Positions 5,641 to 9,003 of a stretch of DNA of 9,003 nt are shown in pieces (position 1 is the first letter of the stretch; each line of letters begins with the position of its first letter). The stretch comes from Syntrophobacter sp. DG_60 (GTDB taxonomy: Bacteria; Desulfobacterota; Desulfofervidia; Desulfofervidales; DG-60). Where the stretch lies: contig LJNA01000051.1 of the NCBI GenBank assembly GCA_001304365.1, positions 1 through 9,003 of the forward strand, written 5' to 3'. A program made the position numbers and the translations under genes. The notes beneath the pieces were generated by a model. It had not been told where the DNA came from, did no database searches, and saw only the letters and a program-made list of their open reading frames with translations.

Positions 5641-5669
5641 TACTTAACATGAGCAGATTCTTTTGTCAA
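5641..5669 (-). promoter_or_regulatory. Candidate promoter upstream of the beta-helix gene
   Basis: On the minus strand a perfect -35 TTGACA (complement of 5664-5669) lies 17 nt from TAAGTA (complement of 5641-5646), a poor -10. If used, the leader would be about 270 nt long and would include the structured region at 5394-5449. The -35 lies inside the palindrome at 5660-5672. Confidence 0.25.
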
Positions 5670-5911
5670 AAGGCAAAACTTAAGAAAAGAAGTTGCTAAT
5701 CTGAAATAATCGAGAGGGCTTGGTTTATCCTTCCAAAAATGGAATATAATCGTAAATTATTCTTTAATAATTTGAATACCATAATCCTTCAAAACTTTCA
5801 CTGCACATTTAACCCAAAATTTGCCATAATCCCCAGCCATAAAAATGCAACATTTTACTAAGATATGCAAAACAATTTGAGTTTTTTTGATTAACTAGTA
5901 ATACTTGCCTT

Positions 5912-5929
5912 GTTAAATCTTTATTTAAC
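5912..5929. other. Perfect 7-bp inverted repeat downstream of mltA
   Basis: GTTAAAT and ATTTAAC flank a 4-nt loop (CTTT on the plus strand). It sits about 40 nt past the mltA stop codon. On the mltA strand it is followed by AAGGC with no T tract, so rho-independent termination is doubtful. A protein binding site or an RNA-stabilising hairpin at the 3' end are alternatives. Confidence 0.4.
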
Positions 5930-5969
5930 GGGGGTTGGTATCCGACGGTTTTGAGCAAATTAGAATAAA

Positions 5970-7154
5970 TTATCTCAATGCATAACTGCATTCTTTTTTC
6001 TTTAAAAGTAGATAGACTTTCCCTTCTCTAGTCATATAATCGGCTTTTATTTCTGCTACTTTCCCCCTCCCCCAAAATATATCCACCCGTCCAGGGCCCT
6101 TAATGGCCCCACCTACATCTTGGTTTAATACAAATGATTGAAATCTTTGCCATTCTAAAATTTTACCCTGCCCATTTACTATAGGCTCTTCGGTAATGAT
6201 ATATGCCAGGGCCCCTTTTGGAAAAATATTAGGATCTGTAGCGATGGAATACGTAGGAGTCAGCACCTCCCCAATACTTCCTATTGGCCCATTTTTAACT
6301 ACCTCAAAAAATACATAGCTTTTATTATAAGATAAAATTTCAGGCAATGACTCTGGATGGGCCTTAAGAAATGCCTTAATGTTTTTTCCATCAATCTTAT
6401 CTAATAAATTCAGTTCAGCTAAAACCTTGCCAATGCTCTGATAAGGATGGCCATTTGAACCGCAATAATGGACATTTATTTCTTTCCCATCTTCTAATTT
6501 AATAACTCCTGAGCCTTGAATGTGTAAGAAAAAGAGCTCTACTGGGTCCTTCACCCAAGCAATCTCATAACCCTTACCGCTTAATTTTTTCTGATAATCA
6601 ATTTGCTCCCTGGTATAAAATGGTAGGATTAGATCCCCTACTACCCGCCCGATTAAAACCCTATTAGGCAATGTACCATCAAATGTCTTTAATTTAATCT
6701 TTATCCATTCATCAGGCAATCGATAAATAGGATAGCAATATACATCGTTGGGTGTAAGGCTACCCTCTAATACAGGCTGATAATAGCCAGTAAATAAAAC
6801 CTTACCTTTACCATCCATCCCCTTTGATTGATAGAGGTCAAATTGCTCCTTAAGACAATTTGGCCAATCCGGCTGATTGAGACAATCATTAAATATAAGT
6901 AGTCCTTGTGTTATCTCTTTTGCACTGTAATAATTTCCATCTATAAAAAAACCATAATCAAGTGGAAGTCTGTTGTAGAAGTTAAGACTGCGGTAGAGAG
7001 CTTGCCTAAAGCTTAAGATATCATGTGGTTTACTTAAATTAGGCCATTTTTTGGGAGGAACGAGCTCAAGGTGTTTTACCACCGGCCTTTTAGGTGGTAA
7101 GCAACTAACAACAAAACAAAGGAGTACAAAAATTATATAGCTTATTTTCCACAC
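5970..7154 (-). CDS. mltA: Membrane-bound lytic murein transglycosylase A (lipoprotein)
   Basis: MltA cleaves the MurNAc-GlcNAc bond of peptidoglycan with formation of 1,6-anhydroMurNAc, acting in the periplasm as an outer-membrane lipoprotein during wall turnover. A lipoprotein signal is clear: a hydrophobic stretch to residue 17 and the lipobox VVS-C18. The MltA domain shows FTGYYQP (121-127), HIQGSG (211-216), VFFE (281-284) and EVLTPTYSIATD (296-307). The C-terminal 3D-type barrel carries NQDVGGAIKGPGRVDIFWG (344-362), with the two conserved aspartates Asp346 and Asp358; the second probably corresponds to the catalytic Asp308 of E. coli MltA. At 394 residues it is of normal length. The start is GTG at 7154, directly after an in-frame TAG, with only a weak TTAGGT site. 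It diverges from hypA across a gap of about 80 nt. Confidence 0.93.
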   Translation of the reverse strand: MWKISYIIFVLLCFVVSCLPPKRPVVKHLELVPPKKWPNLSKPHDILSFRQALYRSLNFYNRLPLDYGFFIDGNYYSAKEITQGLLIFNDCLNQPDWPNCLKEQFDLYQSKGMDGKGKVLFTGYYQPVLEGSLTPNDVYCYPIYRLPDEWIKIKLKTFDGTLPNRVLIGRVVGDLILPFYTREQIDYQKKLSGKGYEIAWVKDPVELFFLHIQGSGVIKLEDGKEINVHYCGSNGHPYQSIGKVLAELNLLDKIDGKNIKAFLKAHPESLPEILSYNKSYVFFEVVKNGPIGSIGEVLTPTYSIATDPNIFPKGALAYIITEEPIVNGQGKILEWQRFQSFVLNQDVGGAIKGPGRVDIFWGRGKVAEIKADYMTREGKVYLLLKKKECSYALR

Positions 7155-7233
7155 CTAACATTAACTAACATAATTTATTTTAGGCATCAAGCTTGCTAGT
7201 TCTTGAAAAGTTTTATAAAATCAAAATTTGCTT

Positions 7234-7587
7234 ATGCATGAGCTCTCTATTGCCCAAGGCATAGTGGATGTAGTAGAACAAGAGGTAAAGAGACATGGTT
7301 TGCGTAATGTTGCCAAGATAAAACTAAAGATTGGAGAGCTTACTACGGTAGTACCAGAGGCCTTAGATTTCTGTTTTTCTATTTTAGTAAAGGACACAGA
7401 GCTAGAAGGTGCATGCCTAGAAATAGAAACAGTGCCCATAAGGGGAAGGTGTTTAGGTTGTAAGAGGACATTTGATTATAAAAATCAGGGTTTTTATTTT
7501 CTTTGCCCTTATTGTGGCAGTGAGATTAAGGTAATAAGTGGCAGGGAACTTTATGTACAAGAAATAGAGGGAGATGAAGATGATTAA
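7234..7587 (+). CDS. hypA: Hydrogenase nickel incorporation protein HypA
   Basis: HypA is a small cytoplasmic nickel chaperone that works with HypB to load Ni into the large subunit of [NiFe]-hydrogenase. The ATG at 7234 is chosen over an upstream in-frame TTG at 7228 because the mature family N-terminus is MHELSIAQ: His2 is the nickel ligand and needs to follow the initiator Met. That gives 117 residues, the normal size. The structural zinc site is intact as two CxxC pairs, C73-LG-C76 and C91-PY-C94. No Shine-Dalgarno sequence is visible. A TATAAA at 7214-7219 with TTGCTA 15 nt upstream is a poor but possible promoter, which would give a very short leader. It overlaps the start of hypB and is the first gene of the plus-strand hyp cluster. 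Confidence 0.95.
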   Translation: MHELSIAQGIVDVVEQEVKRHGLRNVAKIKLKIGELTTVVPEALDFCFSILVKDTELEGACLEIETVPIRGRCLGCKRTFDYKNQGFYFLCPYCGSEIKVISGRELYVQEIEGDEDD

Positions 7588-8254
7588 GATACCAGTAGTA
7601 AAGGATATACTAGAAGCAAATGAGAGGATTGCCTTAGAAAATAAGGCATTGTTTGACAAAAATAAGGTACTGGTAATAAATCTTATGGGTTCGCCTGGTT
7701 CGGGAAAGACTAGCCTACTGGAGCTCACCATTTCAGCCCTTAAAGAAAAGTTGCGTATTGGTGTAATAGAGGGAGATATACAGAGTACATTGGATGCAGA
7801 AAGAATCAGCCGATGTGGGGCGAAAACAGTTCAGATAAATACCCATGGGGCCTGTCATCTGGATGGAAACATGATTAGGGATGCCCTACCCTCTTTAAAT
7901 TTAGAGGAATTAGATTTATTGGTGGTAGAGAATGTGGGCAATTTGGTGTGCCCAGCGGAATTTAAGATGGGCGAGGATTATAAGGTGATGATTTTAAGTA
8001 TGCCTGAGGGCGATGATAAACCCGCCAAATACCCCCTTATGTTTCAGGAATCCTCTGTGCTTTTGATAAATAAAACTGATTTGGCTCCTTATTTGGATGT
8101 AAATGTAGAAAGGATAAAAGGGGAGTCCTTTAAGGTGAATCCCAGACTTACTATCTTTCCTGTTTCCTGTAAGGCAAAACAGGGGCTTGAGCCCTGGTTT
8201 GATTGGATTCTAAAAACCTATAAAGAAAAAATGGATGCCGGCCCTGTAAAGTAG
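7580..8254 (+). CDS. hypB: Hydrogenase nickel incorporation GTPase HypB
   Basis: HypB is a SIMIBI-class GTPase that delivers nickel together with HypA during [NiFe]-hydrogenase maturation in the cytoplasm. Visible motifs are the P-loop GSPGSGKT (37-44), EGDIQSTLDAERI (64-76), G4 NKTD (164-167) and G5 SCK (196-198). The G-domain metal site is present as Cys92-His93 and Cys124, with the same 32-residue spacing as in E. coli HypB. There is no N-terminal CxxCGC motif and no histidine-rich stretch, so no sign of nickel storage. Two ATG codons are possible, 7574 and 7580. I prefer 7580 because GGAG (7570-7573) then lies 6 nt upstream, while it would touch the earlier ATG. The gene overlaps the end of hypA by 8 nt, which suggests translational coupling. 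Length is 224 residues. Confidence 0.95.
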   Translation: MIKIPVVKDILEANERIALENKALFDKNKVLVINLMGSPGSGKTSLLELTISALKEKLRIGVIEGDIQSTLDAERISRCGAKTVQINTHGACHLDGNMIRDALPSLNLEELDLLVVENVGNLVCPAEFKMGEDYKVMILSMPEGDDKPAKYPLMFQESSVLLINKTDLAPYLDVNVERIKGESFKVNPRLTIFPVSCKAKQGLEPWFDWILKTYKEKMDAGPVK

Positions 8255-8266
8255 AGGAGCTTATTC

Positions 8267-8344
8267 AACAGGGCAGGCTAGAAAGACGAGTGTGGCGATA
8301 CTAAAAGATTGGAGTGAAATGCCTAACCATCTAACAGGGCAGGC
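8267..8344. repeat. 12-nt direct repeat around the hypF start
   Basis: AACAGGGCAGGC occurs at 8267-8278 and again at 8333-8344, 66 nt apart, which is exactly 22 codons. In the hypF reading frame both copies read TGQAR. The first copy lies in the hypB-hypF gap and the second within codons 5-9 of hypF. The hypF frame is open from 8250 with no stop between the copies. Confidence 0.7.
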
Positions 8345-9003
8345 CAGAGTTAAGGCCATTATTTCAGGAGTTGTTCAAGGGGTAGGGTTTCGTCCTTTTA
8401 TTTACCAACTTGCTCATAGGCACAGATTAGTAGGCTATGTGACCAATACCTCTACAGGGGTAGAAATTGAGGTAGAGGGAAGAGAAGAAGACGTTCATGC
8501 ATTTCTAAAGGCTATCCCAGAAGAGAGGCCTCCGCTTGCCTTAATCAGCTCTATTAAGACTCATCCTTTAACCCCTTTAGGGGAAGAGGCCTTTTTGATT
8601 AAGAAAAGCCAGGTCTATGCCCACCGTAGCACATTGATTTCCCCCGATGTATGCATCTGTGAAGATTGCCTGCGTGAGGTATTTGATCCTAATGATAGAA
8701 GACATCGCTATCCATTTATAAATTGTACCAATTGCGGACCTCGCTATACTATCATTGACGATATCCCTTATGACAGACCCAATACCTCTATGCGGAAATT
8801 TCCTATGTGTAAGGAGTGTGGTTCTGAATATAATGACCCTAGAGATCGACGCTTTCATGCCCAACCAAATGCCTGTTTTCAGTGTGGCCCAGAGGTATTT
8901 TTATATGATAAAGAAAAGAAGCCCGTCCTTTGTAATGACCCAATCTTGGAAACCATTAAACTTTTAGAAAAGGGGTTTATTGTAGCCATTAAGGGACTTG
9001 GCG
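8319..9003 (+). CDS. hypF: Carbamoyltransferase HypF, N-terminal part, cut by the window edge
   Basis: HypF uses carbamoyl phosphate and ATP to carbamoylate the C-terminal cysteine of HypE, the first step in making the CN ligands of the [NiFe]-hydrogenase iron. The visible 228 codons hold the acylphosphatase domain (about 10-100) with the catalytic GVVQGVGFRPF motif (Arg25) and Asn43. Two zinc fingers follow with exact spacing: C114-x2-C117-x18-C136-x2-C139 and C164-x2-C167-x18-C186-x2-C189. The motifs DRPNTSM and DRRFHAQPNAC are typical. The sequence ends at IVAIKGLG, the beginning of the YrdC-like nucleotide-binding domain; the Kae1-like domain is beyond the edge (full proteins are about 750 residues). 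ATG 8319 is favoured by GGAG 4 nt upstream; GTG at 8292 is an in-frame alternative. It lies 64 nt after hypB with no terminator between, so co-transcription is likely. Confidence 0.95.
   Translation, partial: MPNHLTGQARVKAIISGVVQGVGFRPFIYQLAHRHRLVGYVTNTSTGVEIEVEGREEDVHAFLKAIPEERPPLALISSIKTHPLTPLGEEAFLIKKSQVYAHRSTLISPDVCICEDCLREVFDPNDRRHRYPFINCTNCGPRYTIIDDIPYDRPNTSMRKFPMCKECGSEYNDPRDRRFHAQPNACFQCGPEVFLYDKEKKPVLCNDPILETIKLLEKGFIVAIKGLG

Larger units (their letters stand above)
5364..5969. other. Gene-poor 606-nt gap between the beta-helix gene and mltA
   Basis: No convincing gene is found. The right end holds the region downstream of mltA, with an inverted repeat at 5912-5929. The left end is the leader of the beta-helix gene, with the AGGAGG site and repeated GAAGG blocks. 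In between are small open frames (plus 5485-5652, 55 codons; minus 5757-5840, 27 codons) without ribosome binding sites or known motifs. Further short inverted repeats are TTCCA-AAAA-TGGAA (5731-5744) and CTTTTG-T-CAAAAG (5660-5672). The region may carry decayed coding DNA or an untranslated leader. Confidence 0.5.

Noticed and set aside
5485..5652. Plus-strand open frame of 55 codons beginning MKDTEYLKKG
   Set aside because: There is no ribosome binding site, no domain is recognised and it lies antisense to the putative beta-helix leader. It cannot be supported as a gene from sequence alone.
5809..5991. Minus-strand open frame of 60 codons overlapping the mltA end
   Set aside because: It lacks a ribosome binding site and any motif, and it runs through the inverted repeat at 5912-5929.
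7221..7731. Minus-strand open frames at 7221-7439 and 7453-7731
   Set aside because: They are shadows of hypA and hypB.
8577..8967. Open frames at 8577-8864 (minus) and 8755-8967 (plus)
   Set aside because: Both lie inside hypF, whose zinc-finger spacing is exact in its own frame.

Overview
The window is from an AT-rich bacterium with a Gram-negative cell envelope. A lipoprotein MltA transglycosylase, a PilZ protein, a secreted beta-helix protein with a C-terminal domain I associate with sulfate-reducing relatives, and hydrogenase maturation genes together suggest an anaerobic, possibly thermophilic lineage such as Desulfobacterota or Nitrospirota. That placement is inference: there is no rRNA or other decisive marker here.

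Layout. 1-140 is intergenic, with a three-unit nonamer repeat and a good outward-facing promoter. 141-1190 (minus) is chorismate synthase (aroC). It diverges from 1278-2249 (plus), a DRG/Obg-type GTPase with a C-terminal TGS domain; the -35 hexamers of the two candidate promoters overlap. The gap 2250-2421 consists largely of short periodic repeats, most strikingly nine consecutive 9-nt units arranged as an imperfect inverted repeat. 2422-3210 (plus) is a PgeF/YfiH (multicopper polyphenol oxidase, LACC1-like) protein. Three minus-strand genes follow, read from right to left: mltA (7154-5970), an exported right-handed beta-helix protein (5363-3945) and a stand-alone PilZ protein (3649-3374). 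A 606-nt gene-poor stretch (5364-5969) separates mltA from the beta-helix gene and holds a candidate structured leader and several inverted repeats. From 7234 to the right edge (plus) lies a hydrogenase maturation cluster: hypA, hypB and the first 228 codons of hypF.

How the genes work together. HypA and HypB insert nickel into [NiFe]-hydrogenase and HypF begins synthesis of the CN ligands, so the cell makes at least one [NiFe]-hydrogenase. hypC, hypD, hypE and the rest of hypF probably lie to the right but are not seen. MltA, the beta-helix protein and PilZ are all envelope or surface related and run the same way, but the large gaps between them argue against one tight operon. AroC, the GTPase and PgeF are housekeeping functions.

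No CRISPR array, transposase, phage gene, rRNA or tRNA was recognised. I do not see a convincing new multi-gene system. The least explained features are the intergenic periodic repeats (9-nt and 7-nt units), the structured leader of the beta-helix gene, and an in-frame pentapeptide duplication at the start of hypF.
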